From assembly GCF_016862115.1 (NCBI RefSeq), contig NZ_BOMI01000037.1:150889-214888 (forward strand): a DNA stretch of 64,000 bases, in the 5' to 3' direction. Under the pieces are notes generated by a model. It had not been told where the DNA came from. It ran no database searches and worked only from the letters and a program-made list of their open reading frames with translations. The DNA is from Paractinoplanes deccanensis. Lineage in GTDB: Bacteria; Actinomycetota; Actinomycetes; Mycobacteriales; Micromonosporaceae. Positions 34,716 through 44,500 of the stretch are shown one piece after another; within the stretch, counting starts at the first letter, position 1, and the number at the start of each line of letters is the position of its first letter. The position numbers and the translations under genes are program-made.

Positions 34716-36098
34716 GTGAGTCATTTTGATGTCCTTGTCCTCGGCGCCGGGCCCGGGGGATATGTCGCCGCCATTCGTGCTGCGCAGCTCGGCAAGACGG
34801 TTGCTGTGGTCGAGCACAAGTACTGGGGTGGGGTCTGCCTCAACGTGGGCTGCATCCCGTCCAAGGCGCTGCTGCGCAACGCCGAGATCGCGCACATCAT
34901 CACGCACGAGAAGAAGACGTTCGGGATCGAGGGGGACGCCACCATGTCCTTCGCGCCGACCCACCAGCGCAGCCGCAAGGTGGCCGAGGCGAGCGCCAAG
35001 GGCGTCCACTTCCTGATGAAGAAGAACGCGATCACCGAGATCAACGGCTGGGGCACGCTGACCGGGCCGAAGTCGATCGACGTCGACGGTGAGCAGCACA
35101 CGTTCGACAACCTCATCATCGCCACCGGCGCCACCGTGCGGATGCTGCCCGGCATGACGACCAGCCAGAACGTCGTCACGTACGAGGAGCAGATCCTCGA
35201 CGAGAAGCTCCCCGGCTCGATCATCATCGGCGGGTCCGGCGCGATCGGCGTCGAGTTCGCCTATGTCCTGGCCAACTTCGGCGTCGACGTGACGATCGTC
35301 GAGTTCCTCGACCGGATGGTGCCCACCGAGGACGCCGACGTGTCGAAGGAGCTGTTCAAGCACTACCGCAAGCTGGGCGTGAAGGTGCTACTGAGCACCA
35401 AGGTGGAGCAGGTCGAGGACACCGGCACCGGTGTACGCGTCACGGTGAGCCCGGCCGGCGGCGGCGAGTCGAAGGTGCTCGAGGCCGACCGGATGCTCGC
35501 CGCGTTCGGCTTCGCCCCGCGCACCGAGGGCTACGGGCTGGAGGCCGCCGGGGTCAAGCTCACCGATCGTGGCGCGATCGAGGTCGACGCCCGCGGCCGT
35601 ACGAACGTCGACGGCGTCTACGCCATCGGCGACGTGACCGGGAAGCTGATGCTCGCGCACACCGCTGAGGCGATGGGCGTGGTGGCCGCCGAGACGATCG
35701 CCGGCGCCGAGACCCAGGAGATCAACTTCGACATGATCCCGCGGGCCACCTTCTGCCAGCCGCAGATCGCCTCGTTCGGCTACTCCGAGGAGCAGGCCCG
35801 GGCCAAGGGGTACGACGTGAAGGTGGCCCAGTTCCCCTTCTCGGCCAACGGCAAGGCCCGCGGCATGGCCGAGACCGCCGGCTTCGTCAAGATCGTCGCC
35901 GACGCCGAGCACAACGAGATCGTCGGCGCCCACCTGATCGGCCCCGAGGTCACCGAGCTGCTGCCGGCCCTCACCCTCGCCCAGATGTGGGACCTGACGG
36001 CCGACGAGGTGGCCCGCAATGTCTTCGCCCACCCGACCCTGTCCGAGGCGGTCAAGGAGGCGATCGAGGGCATCGCCGGCCACATGATCAACCTCTAG
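34716..36098 (+). CDS. lpd: Dihydrolipoyl dehydrogenase (E3)
   Basis: A 460-residue flavoprotein that reoxidises dihydrolipoamide of 2-oxoacid dehydrogenase and glycine cleavage complexes, using FAD and NAD. FAD-binding loop [11 protein letters not shown], redox-active disulfide [16 protein letters not shown] loop [14 protein letters not shown], second FAD motif [18 protein letters not shown], and the catalytic His in [13 protein letters not shown]. Length matches the family. The start is GTG without a ribosome binding site, with a -10 box eight bases upstream. A terminator hairpin follows 29 bases after the stop, so it is monocistronic. Confidence 0.96.
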   Translation: MSHFDVLVLGAGPGGYVAAIRAAQLGKTVAVVEHKYWGGVCLNVGCIPSKALLRNAEIAHIITHEKKTFGIEGDATMSFAPTHQRSRKVAEASAKGVHFLMKKNAITEINGWGTLTGPKSIDVDGEQHTFDNLIIATGATVRMLPGMTTSQNVVTYEEQILDEKLPGSIIIGGSGAIGVEFAYVLANFGVDVTIVEFLDRMVPTEDADVSKELFKHYRKLGVKVLLSTKVEQVEDTGTGVRVTVSPAGGGESKVLEADRMLAAFGFAPRTEGYGLEAAGVKLTDRGAIEVDARGRTNVDGVYAIGDVTGKLMLAHTAEAMGVVAAETIAGAETQEINFDMIPRATFCQPQIASFGYSEEQARAKGYDVKVAQFPFSANGKARGMAETAGFVKIVADAEHNEIVGAHLIGPEVTELLPALTLAQMWDLTADEVARNVFAHPTLSEAVKEAIEGIAGHMINL

Positions 36099-36127
36099 CG
36101 ACTCAGCGACACCGTTGGGACGCGCCG

Positions 36128-36166
36128 CGGCCGCACAGCTTCCTGGGCTGTGCGGCCGTGATCTTT
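36128..36166 (+). terminator. Terminator of lpd
   Basis: A perfect 12-bp stem (CGGCCGCACAGC and its complement) with a 7-base loop, followed by TGATCTTT. It begins 29 bases after the lpd stop. Confidence 0.8.
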
Positions 36167-36227
36167 ATGGAGCCCTCCTGCCTGCGGTCAGCGTGGCATT
36201 GTGGCCCTCGATGGGGACGGGAGAACG

Positions 36228-36710
36228 ATGACGAGTGTTCGTGCGGCGACCTCGATCGACGAGGTCGCCGAGCTGTGGAAGTCGCTCGTGCGGCATCACT
36301 ACGCGGTCGGCTCCGCGATCAGCCAGGCGGGCGAGCCGATCGGGCCGGAGCAGAGCTGGCTCGCCCGCCGCCGGCAGTACGAGGCGTGGTCGCGGGAACC
36401 GGGCTGGCTGCTGCTCGTCGCGGAGCGGGACGGTGAGGTGGCGGGCTACGCCGCGGCCCGGATCACGCCGTCGGCCAGCGCCTGGGACTTCGGTGATCGG
36501 GTCGGGCGGCTGGAGACGCTGACCGTGGCGCCGGCGGCCCGATCGCACGGGCTCGGCACGGTGCTCGTCACCGAGGTGCGTAGGCACTGGCGCGACTGCG
36601 GGATCCGAGCCGCGACTGTCACCGTCATCGCGGGTAACGACGACGCCCTGCGCTTCTACGAGAGACTGGGCGCTGTGGACTTCAGCCGGACGGCCGTCTT
36701 CCCGATCTGA
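36228..36710 (+). CDS. GNAT family N-acetyltransferase
   Basis: A 160-residue GNAT enzyme. The segment RLETLTVAPAARSHGLGTVL contains the RxxGxG/A acetyl-CoA loop (RSHGLGT), and GNDDALRFYERLGAVDF is the C-terminal GNAT motif. WLLLVAERDGEVAGYAA is the central beta hairpin. Substrate unknown. The ATG at 36228 follows GGGAG; the longer start at 36201 has no ribosome binding site. Confidence 0.85.
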   Translation: MTSVRAATSIDEVAELWKSLVRHHYAVGSAISQAGEPIGPEQSWLARRRQYEAWSREPGWLLLVAERDGEVAGYAAARITPSASAWDFGDRVGRLETLTVAPAARSHGLGTVLVTEVRRHWRDCGIRAATVTVIAGNDDALRFYERLGAVDFSRTAVFPI

Positions 36711-36745
36711 CCGGCACCAGATCGACGAAGGTCCACGATGTCGCG

Positions 36746-37669
36746 TCAGGCGAGGATGACAGTCTTGCCGGGGAGTTCGCCCGCGGCGGCCTGGGCGTGG
36801 ACGGTGGGCAGGTCGGCCAGGCCCACCCGCTGGGCGATCTCGACGCGCAACTCGCCGGTGCCGACCCGGGCGGCCAGGTCGGCGAGCTGGTCGGCGTCGC
36901 TGCGGACGTACAGGTCGATGCCGCGCACGCCGCGGTGCTCGTCGGAAGGGGCGGGCATCCAGACGGTGGTGTTGACCAGGGTGCCGCCGTCACGGATCAG
37001 CGTGAGCAGCGCGGCCAGCTGGTCAGGGGTGATCGGCGCGAGATTGAGGACCAGGTCGACCGGCTCGGTCACCTCGGCGGTGGTGTGGCCGATCACCTCG
37101 TCGGCGCCTGCGGCCTTCACGCGCTCGGCGCTGCGCGGGCCGGCCGTGGCGATCACGTGGGCGCCGATCTCCTTGGCCAGCTGCACCGCGTACCCGCCGA
37201 CCGCTCCCCCGGCGCCGTTGATCAGCACCCGCTGGCCGGCGGTCAGTTTGCCGTGGTCGAACAGCGCCTGCCACGCGGTCAGGCCCACCAACGGCAGCGC
37301 CGCCGCGTCGGCCAGCGGGATGTTCGCGGGGGCCCCGGTCAGGATCTCCGCCGGCGCGATCACGTACTCCGCGGCCGCCCCGTTGCCGGTCATCGGCAGG
37401 AAGCCGATGACCCGGTCGCCGACCGCGACGTCGCTCACGCCGTCACCGAGCGCGTCGACCGTGCCGGCGACGTCGATGCCGGGAGTGTGCGGCAGCTCGA
37501 CCGGGATCGGGCCCTGCATGTAGCCCGCGCGGATGTTGCCGTCGACGCCGTTGAACGACGTCGCGGCGACCCGGATCCGGACCTGGCCGGGGCCCGGAGC
37601 GGGCTGCTCGACATCCTCGTGGCGCAGGACCTCGGGACCACCGAACTCGTGAAAACGCACTGCCTTCAT
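36746..37669 (-). CDS. NADPH:quinone oxidoreductase-like (zinc-less MDR family)
   Basis: A 307-residue medium-chain dehydrogenase/reductase of the quinone oxidoreductase type. MKAVRFHEFGGPEVL is the usual N-terminus; the GroES-like domain has TPGIDVAGTVDALGDGV; the NADPH loop is VLINGAGGAVGGYAVQLAKE. The zinc-binding cysteines of alcohol dehydrogenases are absent. Such enzymes reduce quinones or enones. It is downstream of, and on the same strand as, the MmyB-type regulator, with a 64-base spacer. Confidence 0.88.
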   Translation of the reverse strand: MKAVRFHEFGGPEVLRHEDVEQPAPGPGQVRIRVAATSFNGVDGNIRAGYMQGPIPVELPHTPGIDVAGTVDALGDGVSDVAVGDRVIGFLPMTGNGAAAEYVIAPAEILTGAPANIPLADAAALPLVGLTAWQALFDHGKLTAGQRVLINGAGGAVGGYAVQLAKEIGAHVIATAGPRSAERVKAAGADEVIGHTTAEVTEPVDLVLNLAPITPDQLAALLTLIRDGGTLVNTTVWMPAPSDEHRGVRGIDLYVRSDADQLADLAARVGTGELRVEIAQRVGLADLPTVHAQAAAGELPGKTVILA

Positions 37670-37733
37670 TGCCGCACCTGCTTCCGTGAGCGCCGTCGAT
37701 CGGCTTCACTCAACTTCGCAGGATCCGGCGCGG

Positions 37734-38588
37734 TTAGCCTGGGCCGGCCTGGCCCACCTTGATGATGGCCGGTTCGCCCGCGTCGACGACGATCTCGGCC
37801 AGACGCGCCGCATCGGCCGATCCGGGCGCCGCGGTGAGCATCAGAGCCGCCAGGTCGTCGCCCGGGATGGCGAGCAGGCTGCCGACGAGCGTGACGGAGC
37901 CGCCGTCCGGGTGGAGGAACGCGGCACTGCTCTCGTACGCTGTCACCGGCCGGGGCGCGCGCCACAAGGTGTCGAACAGGCCGCTCCGGCTGCGCATCTC
38001 GTCCACCAGGGCGGCGAGCGACGCGTCCGCGGGGTACCGCAGCAACGCGTTCCTCAGGCGGTTGACGAGGATCGCCTCGTGATCGGTCGCGTCGGCCGCG
38101 GATTGCCGGAAGCCGCTGAACGGATCGCAGAACGTACGCCAGGCGATGTTCCACTCCCAGGGATCCCCGGTGAGATGCCAGTGGCCCAGGGCCAGGAACG
38201 CGCTGTTGACCGCGACCAGGTTCATCGCCGCGTCGGAGACGAACATCGGAGTGTCCGTGAACCGCTCCAGCAGCCGCATCGCACCCGGGCCGACCTCGTT
38301 CGGCACCTGCCCGTCCGCGGCGGCATACCCGGCCAGCGCGCAAAGGCGCTCGTAGTCCGCACGCCCCACCCGCAACGCGCGGGCGATGGCATTCACCACC
38401 CCGGCCGACGGGTGGCTGCGCCCCTGTTCCAAGCGGCGTACGTAGTCCGCGGACATCCCCGCGAGCTCGCCGAGCTCCTCGCGCCGCAGCCCGTTCACCC
38501 GCCGGCGGCCGACCGGGAGCCCGACAGCCGCAGGGGCCGTCCTCTCCCGCAACTGGCGCACCGCGGCGCCGAACTCGTGACGTTCCAC
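37734..38588 (-). CDS. MmyB-like HTH transcriptional regulator
   Basis: A 284-residue regulator. Residues 5-75 are an XRE helix-turn-helix (RREELGELAGMSADYVRRLE then RSHPSAGVVNAIARALRV). Residues 100-270 form the MmyB ligand-binding, PAS-like domain (ERFTDTPMFVSDAAMNLVAV, NIAWRTFCDPFSGFR). This family often controls a neighbouring oxidoreductase; the quinone reductase gene follows on the same strand. It is divergent from the GT87 gene with 32 bases between, so their promoters overlap. Confidence 0.88.
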   Translation of the reverse strand: MERHEFGAAVRQLRERTAPAAVGLPVGRRRVNGLRREELGELAGMSADYVRRLEQGRSHPSAGVVNAIARALRVGRADYERLCALAGYAAADGQVPNEVGPGAMRLLERFTDTPMFVSDAAMNLVAVNSAFLALGHWHLTGDPWEWNIAWRTFCDPFSGFRQSAADATDHEAILVNRLRNALLRYPADASLAALVDEMRSRSGLFDTLWRAPRPVTAYESSAAFLHPDGGSVTLVGSLLAIPGDDLAALMLTAAPGSADAARLAEIVVDAGEPAIIKVGQAGPG

Positions 38589-38620
38589 GGCCCCAGTCTG
38601 CCGGGCCGGTTCCAGCGGCG

Positions 38621-39904
38621 GTGATGGCGTACCGCTACCTTCTCCTGGTGGCTCGCCATGACGCCGTCCGAATCGGACGGACCCTGAAGGGGCTCGGCCC
38701 GGTCCTGGCCGTGGTCGTCGCCGCGGCGGCCGTAGCGGGTGCGGTCGCCTGGGCCGAGGTGCCCGCCAGGCTCAGTCTGCACGGCGGGTTCGTCGACATC
38801 TCTGCTTACCGGTACGGCGGCCGGCTGGTCCTGGACGGTCTGCCCCTGTACGGGTCTCGTGACCCGGCGACCAATCTGCGCTTCACCTATCCGCCGTTCG
38901 CCGCGTTGCCGATGGCGCCGCTGGCACTGCTGCCGTTCTGGCTCGTCACGGCGTTGTGGACGGCTGCTTCGGTGGGCGCGCTGGCCGGGGTCATCCTGGT
39001 GGTGGGCCGCGCGCTCCGACGTCCCGTTCCCGGATGGCTGGTCGCGCTGCTGACCGCCGGCGCGTTCGCTCTGGAGCCGGTGTGGCAGAACCTCACGTTC
39101 GGCCAGATCAACCTGTTGCTGATGCTGGCCGTCCTCGTCGATCTGACTTATCCGGAACGGCGCTGGTCAGGCGTACTCGTGGGCATCGCGGCCGGGGTGA
39201 AGCTGACGCCCCTGGTGTTCGTCGTGCTTCTGGTGCTGGCCGGCCGGCGGACGACAGCGGGGCGGGCGCTGCTGGCCTTCGCCGGCACCGTCGCGATCGG
39301 CTTCGCGACGATCCCCGGCTCGGCCAGGACCTACTGGGCCGACAATCTCGTCAAGGCGGGCCGGGTCGGGCCGCCGGAGCTGGCGCACAACCAATCGGTG
39401 TTCGGGACGCTCACTCGGCTGCTGGACGGTGTGCCACCGACTCTGCTGTGGCTCGCGGTCGCCGGTCCGCTCGCTCTTGCGATCGTCGCCCTCGGCGCCG
39501 TGTGGTGGCGCCGCGGCGACCGGGTGCTCGGGGCGGGCTTCGGAGCGCTGGCCATGCTGCTCGCTTCGCCGGTCTCGTGGTCACACCACTGGGTGTGGGC
39601 CGTGCCTGTCGGGTTGGCGCTGTGGACGCACAGCCGATGGGCGAGTCTTCTCTGGACCGCGGTGTTCGTGGCCCGCCCATTCGTGTGGCCGCCGTGGGGT
39701 GATCGCCGCGAGTACGGCTGGGGCCCGATCGAGCACGTCCTCGGCAACGCCTATCTGATCGCCGCGCTCGTCCTGTACCTCTGGGCGGCGGTGCGGCTCA
39801 GGGCGCACGGGACAGGTCCGGCCCCAGGCCGTAGCCGGCGTGGATCTCCACCGCGCTCACTCCCAGCGCGTCGAGACTTCGGTGCCGTTCGCGGTACGCC
39901 CTGA
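38621..39904 (+). CDS. GT87-family polyprenol-phosphate mannosyltransferase, multi-pass membrane protein
   Basis: A 427-residue protein with about nine hydrophobic helices and the GT-C features of family GT87: the loop after helix 1 has GGFVDISAYRYGGRLVLDGL (acidic residue used for catalysis), then RFTYPPFAALPMAPLALLP and NLTFGQINLLLMLAVLVD. Relatives such as PimE add mannose to phosphatidylinositol mannosides in the membrane. The acceptor here is unknown. The C-terminal 50 residues are Arg/Pro-rich. It overlaps converging coding sequence at 39798, where the other gene is broken. Confidence 0.82.
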   Translation: MMAYRYLLLVARHDAVRIGRTLKGLGPVLAVVVAAAAVAGAVAWAEVPARLSLHGGFVDISAYRYGGRLVLDGLPLYGSRDPATNLRFTYPPFAALPMAPLALLPFWLVTALWTAASVGALAGVILVVGRALRRPVPGWLVALLTAGAFALEPVWQNLTFGQINLLLMLAVLVDLTYPERRWSGVLVGIAAGVKLTPLVFVVLLVLAGRRTTAGRALLAFAGTVAIGFATIPGSARTYWADNLVKAGRVGPPELAHNQSVFGTLTRLLDGVPPTLLWLAVAGPLALAIVALGAVWWRRGDRVLGAGFGALAMLLASPVSWSHHWVWAVPVGLALWTHSRWASLLWTAVFVARPFVWPPWGDRREYGWGPIEHVLGNAYLIAALVLYLWAAVRLRAHGTGPAPGRSRRGSPPRSLPARRDFGAVRGTP

Positions 39905-40057
39905 TCTCCGCCGTCACGTACCGGTCGACACCCGGGTACGGATGCCACGCTCGGCGCAGTAGGCGAGCATGCGCCCGGGAAACGTGTGCGGGTTGCCGTC
40001 GAGAGGGTAGTGCCGCCCGCATCGCTCGGTGTCGAACCACAAGAACGGGATCGACAT
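39798..40057 (-). pseudogene. Small protein gene broken by a single-base frameshift
   Basis: From ATG 40057 one frame reads MSIPFLWFDTERCGRHYPLD and FPGRMLAYCAERGIR, then goes out of frame into a stop at 39914. Shifting by one base near 39940 restores YPGVDRYVTAEIRAYRERHR and SVEIHAGYGLGPDLSRAP to a stop at 39798. The joined product, about 86 residues, looks coherent; family not recognised. Either a real mutation or a sequencing error. It overlaps the end of the GT87 gene. Confidence 0.5.
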
Positions 40058-40244
40058 CGGGCGGCAAGGGCGGGCGAGCAGGATAGGTCTCGGATCGGAG
40101 CGCCAGAAGCCTGTCCACAGTGATGTGCTGCCGGCCCACGCGACCAGAGGCTCGTCGGCGAAGTCGGCGGAGGCCTCCGCTTCCCTGCGGGCCAGGCCGA
40201 ACTCGCCGTGGACGGGGCGGTTCGCAGATCTAAGCGAGCTTCGG

Positions 40245-40270
40245 AACTTTTGTCTGACGGAGCAAAAGTT
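40245..40270. promoter_or_regulatory. Operator-like inverted repeat
   Basis: AACTTTTG-N10-CAAAAGTT, two perfect 8-base arms, in an A+T-rich patch about 190 bases upstream of the sugar-isomerase-like gene at 40462. The form resembles sites of ROK-type sugar regulators, and the genes after it act on sugars. Regulator not identified. Confidence 0.5.
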
Positions 40271-40461
40271 AGTTCTATCTTGGACTATCTTTCGCATGAG
40301 GCGCGCGATACCGTGCTGACATCTAGGCGTAACACCGTTCACATGTGTGACGCCGGCGCTTCGGCAACGCCGGCTCTCTTCCGTTCTGTCGCTTCTGACA
40401 TTCGTCCTGTCGTACCCGACAGCGGCTCCCCCGTGGGCCGCGGTTGGAAGGTGGAGAAGTC

Positions 40462-41547
40462 ATGTCCGAGCCGCAAGCCAAGAAGTCCCTCACTCGCCGC
40501 CGTCTCCTCACCGCCTCGGCCGGCGCCGCCGCGGCGCTGGGTGCCGCCGGGCTCCCGATCCTGTCGACCGGCACCCCCGCGATCAGCCACGGCAAGCTGC
40601 GCGCCGAGCCGCTCGTCCCGGCCCGCAACCGGGGAATCATCCTCTACAGCGTCCGCGACCGGATCTCGGCGGCGCCGGACGACTCCGGCGTCCCGTACGG
40701 CTTCGAACGGGTCCTCGCCCGGCTCGCCGAGATCGGCTACAAGGAAATCGAGTTCGCCGGCTACAACCAGCACACCTCGATCCTCGGCCGCCAGATCACG
40801 CCCGCCGAGATCCGCAAGATCCTCGACGACAACGGCCTGGTCGCCAGCGGCACCCACACCCAGATCAACGCGGCCACCTTCGAGCAGCAGCTCGACATCG
40901 CGCAGACGCTGGGCATGAAGCACATCGGCACCGGCTCCGACCCGACCGGCAGCGCCTACCGCAGCGACTGGGACGCCGCCGCCGACCTGTGGAACGAGCT
41001 CGGCCGCACGGCCCGCAAGCGTGGCCTCAAGCTCTACACCCACAACCACGACGCCGCGTACGGGTTCCTGCTCGACGCCGGCCCGCTCGACGCCAACGGC
41101 AAGCCGACCCGCTCCACCGGCACCCGCAAGCTCGAGTATTTCTTCACCAAGGCCGATCCCCGGTACGTCTTCTTCGAGATGGACATCTACTGGGCGTACG
41201 TGGCCCGGTTCAAGCACCACACGTACACCGACGCCTGGGGCCGCACCAAGACCGACCTGTTCGACCCGATCCTCACCGTGGTGCCGCGCACCGAACGGTT
41301 CCCGCTCTTCCACGCCAAGGACGGCGACAAGCAACCCACCCAGGCCAACGGGTACGTGATGACGCCGCTCGGCGAGGGCGACATCAACTTCCAGCAGTTC
41401 TTCGAGGAGATCGGCGAGCAGAACTACCACCACGCGAACTGGGAGCAGGACACCGCTCCCGGCGGCGCGGCGAACCCGGGCCAGTCTCTGAGCTTCGCGG
41501 AGCTGAGCTACCGGAACATGTCCGAGCTGACCATCTACCGCCGATGA
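40462..41547 (+). CDS. Tat-exported sugar phosphate isomerase/epimerase-like TIM barrel protein
   Basis: A 361-residue protein with a twin-arginine signal (KKSLTRRRLLTASAGAAAAL) and a xylose-isomerase-like TIM barrel: YGFERVLARLAEIGYKEIEF, SGTHTQIN, TARKRGLKLYTHNHDAAYGF and YVFFEMDIYWAYVARF, whose His/Glu/Asp residues are the usual metal ligands. Relatives act on keto-sugars or sugar oxidation products. ATGA overlap with the ThuA/sugar-dehydrogenase gene indicates a common extracellular sugar pathway. The start at 40462 follows GGAG. Confidence 0.85.
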   Translation: MSEPQAKKSLTRRRLLTASAGAAAALGAAGLPILSTGTPAISHGKLRAEPLVPARNRGIILYSVRDRISAAPDDSGVPYGFERVLARLAEIGYKEIEFAGYNQHTSILGRQITPAEIRKILDDNGLVASGTHTQINAATFEQQLDIAQTLGMKHIGTGSDPTGSAYRSDWDAAADLWNELGRTARKRGLKLYTHNHDAAYGFLLDAGPLDANGKPTRSTGTRKLEYFFTKADPRYVFFEMDIYWAYVARFKHHTYTDAWGRTKTDLFDPILTVVPRTERFPLFHAKDGDKQPTQANGYVMTPLGEGDINFQQFFEEIGEQNYHHANWEQDTAPGGAANPGQSLSFAELSYRNMSELTIYRR

Positions 41548-44500
41548 ACCGGCGATGGCTGGCCGCCGCCGCGGCCGCGGTCATCACGATCGGCCCCGCG
41601 ACGGTGGCCCACGCGCACCCGGGCGGTCAGCAGCCCGACGTGCTCGTGTTCACCGAGACCGCCGGCGTCCGGCGTGACTCGATCGACAAGGGCGTCCGGA
41701 CGATCCGCGACCTGGGCCGGCAGCACCGTTTCAGCGTGACGGTCAAGGCCGACTCGTCGGTCTTCACCGCCGCCGGCCTGGCGAGATACGAGGCGGTCGT
41801 CTTCCTCAACACCACCGGCGACGTGCTCGACGACGCCCAGAAGAGCGCTTTCGAGGCGTACATCAAGAGCGGTAAGGGTTTCGTCGGCGTGCATGCCGCC
41901 GCCGAGACCGAGCCGGGCTGGACCTTCTATCGGGACCTGCTCGGTGCCGCCGCGACGAGCGCTGCCACAGGCGAGAAGGCCGTGACCGTGGCCGACCGGG
42001 TGCACCCGTCGACCGCGTCGATCCCGCGCACGGCGACGTACACCGAACAGTGGTACACGTTCGACAAGGACGTGACCGGCGTCTCGCACGTGCTGGCGAG
42101 CACGGACAGGCCGCTCTCCTGGTGCAAGGACTTTCAGGGTGGACGGTCCTGGTACACGGGACTCGGGCACGCGACGGCGACGTACGCGAACAGCTCCTTC
42201 AAGAGGCACCTGCTGGGCGGCATCCAGTGGGCGTCGGGGCAGGTCCCCGGCGACTGCGGCGCCACCGTGCAGAGCAACTACGAGAAGGTCACCCTCAACG
42301 ACGAGCCGGGCGAACCGATGACTCTCGCGGTTCTGCCCGACGGGCGGGTGCTGCACAACACGCGTACGGGAGAGGTGAGGCTCTACGACCCGGCGACCGG
42401 CCTCAGCCCGGTCATCGCCGAGATCCCCGTCTACGTGCACGATGAGGACGGCCTGCAATCGGTCGCCGTCGACGCGAACTTCGCCGAGAACCGTTGGGTC
42501 TACCTCTATTACGCGCCCAAGCTGGACACGCCGGTCGACAACCCGGCCACGCCCGCGGTCAACGAGGGCGACGCGCCCGCCACCAGCACCGACCCGACCG
42601 TCTGGGACAAGTTCAAGGGCTACAACCAGCTCTCCCGGGTCAAGCTGGTCGAGACGCCGTCGCCGCACCTCGACCTGAGCACCGAGCAGCAGATCATGCG
42701 GGTGCCGGTCGACCGGGGCAACTGCTGCCACGTCGGCGGCGAGGTCAAGTTCGACGGCAAGGGCCTGCTCTACCTGGTGACTGGCGACGACACCAACGCC
42801 GGCGGCTCCGACGGCTTCACCCCGATCAACGAGTCGCCCACGCAGGGTCCGGCCTACGACGCGCAGCGCTCCTCGGCCAACACGAACGACCTGCGCGGCA
42901 AGGTGCTGCGCATCAAGGTGCGCGGCGACGGCTCGTACACGATCCCGTCCGGCAACCTCTTCCCGCCCGGCAAGGCCAAGACCCGTCCGGAGATCTTCCT
43001 GATGGGCGTGCGCAACCCGTTCCGCTTCGACGTGAGCAAGAGCGGTTACGTGTACGTGGGTGACTACTCGCCCGACTCCCGGGTGCCCAACCCGGCCCGT
43101 GGCCCCGAGGGCACCGGACGGTGGATCGCCACGAACAAGGCCGGCAACTACGGCTGGCCGTACTGCTACTCGCCGGACCTGCCGTACATCGACTTCGACT
43201 TCGTCACGCGTACGTCGGGAGCGGCCTTCACCTGCACGACGCCGGTGAACGAGTCGCCGCGCAACACCGGGCTGCGTGAACTGCCGCCGGTGCGCGACCC
43301 GCAGCTGGCGTACACGTTTAACGCCGTCACCCCGTGCCCGACCGCCTACCTCCAGGATCCGCCGGTGGCGTGCGGCTTCGACTGGCCGGCGCTGGGCACC
43401 GGCGGGGTGGGGCCGATGGGCGGCCCGCAGTACTCGTACGACCGCCGGCTCGACAACGACATGAAGTTCCCGGCGTACTACGACGACACCGTGGTGCTCG
43501 GCGAGTTCACCCGGAACAAGCTGTTCGCGCTGCGCACCGACGGCAGGGACAAGCTGCTGGCCATCGAGCCGATGCTCACGGGCTTCACGTGGGCGAATCC
43601 GATGGACCTCGAGTTCGGGCCGGACGGGCAGCTCTACGTGCTCGAATACGGCAACGGCTTCTTCCGGGCCAACCCGGAGGCGCAACTGTCGACGGTGCGC
43701 TACGTGAAGGACGGCCGCTCCCCGGTCGCCCGGATCACGGCGACCCCGCTCTCGGGCCAGTCGCCGCTGACCGTGCGGTTCTCCAGCGCCGGCACGTCCG
43801 ATCCCGACCCCGGTGACACGATCACCCTGGCCTGGGACTTCAACGGGGACGGTGTGGTCGATTCGACCGCCGCCGAGCCGGCCTACACCTACACGTCGAA
43901 CGGCACCTACAGCGCCCGGCTGACCGTCACCGACAGCACAGGGCGCACGGCGGTGGCCACCCGCACCATCACGGTGGGCAACACGGCACCGGTGGTCGAG
44001 GTGGTGACGCCCGCCAACGGGTCCTTCTTCAACTGGGGTGACACCGTCCCGTTCGAGGTGAGGGTCACCGATCCCGAGGACGGCGCGGTCGACTGCTCCA
44101 AGGTCGAGGTGTCCCTGGTGATCGGCCACGACGAACACGGGCACGGCATCAACTCGACGACCGGCTGCACGGGCACCCTGCCCAGCCCAGCCGACGGAGC
44201 CGACCACGCCGGCGGCTACCTGTTCCTGGGCGTCAGCGCCACCTACACGGATGCGGGCGGCCTCTCGGCGACGGGACAGGCCACCGTGCAGACGTGGCGC
44301 CAGCAGGCCGAGAACGCCCAGGTCAAGAGCGCCGTGGCCGCAGCGGTCACCAACGACGTCGACGGCTCCGAACACCTGGCCGCGATCGACAACAACGACT
44401 ACATCGCCCTCCGCCCGATCGACTTGAACGGCATCACCTCGGTCACGCTACGAACGGCGGGTGGCTCCGCGGCAACGGCCGGCCAGCCCAGGGCGACGGT

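Noticed and set aside
41535..44375. A 946-residue open frame on the minus strand
   Set aside because: Antisense shadow of the ThuA/sugar-dehydrogenase gene; composition is Arg/Gly/Val-heavy without domains.
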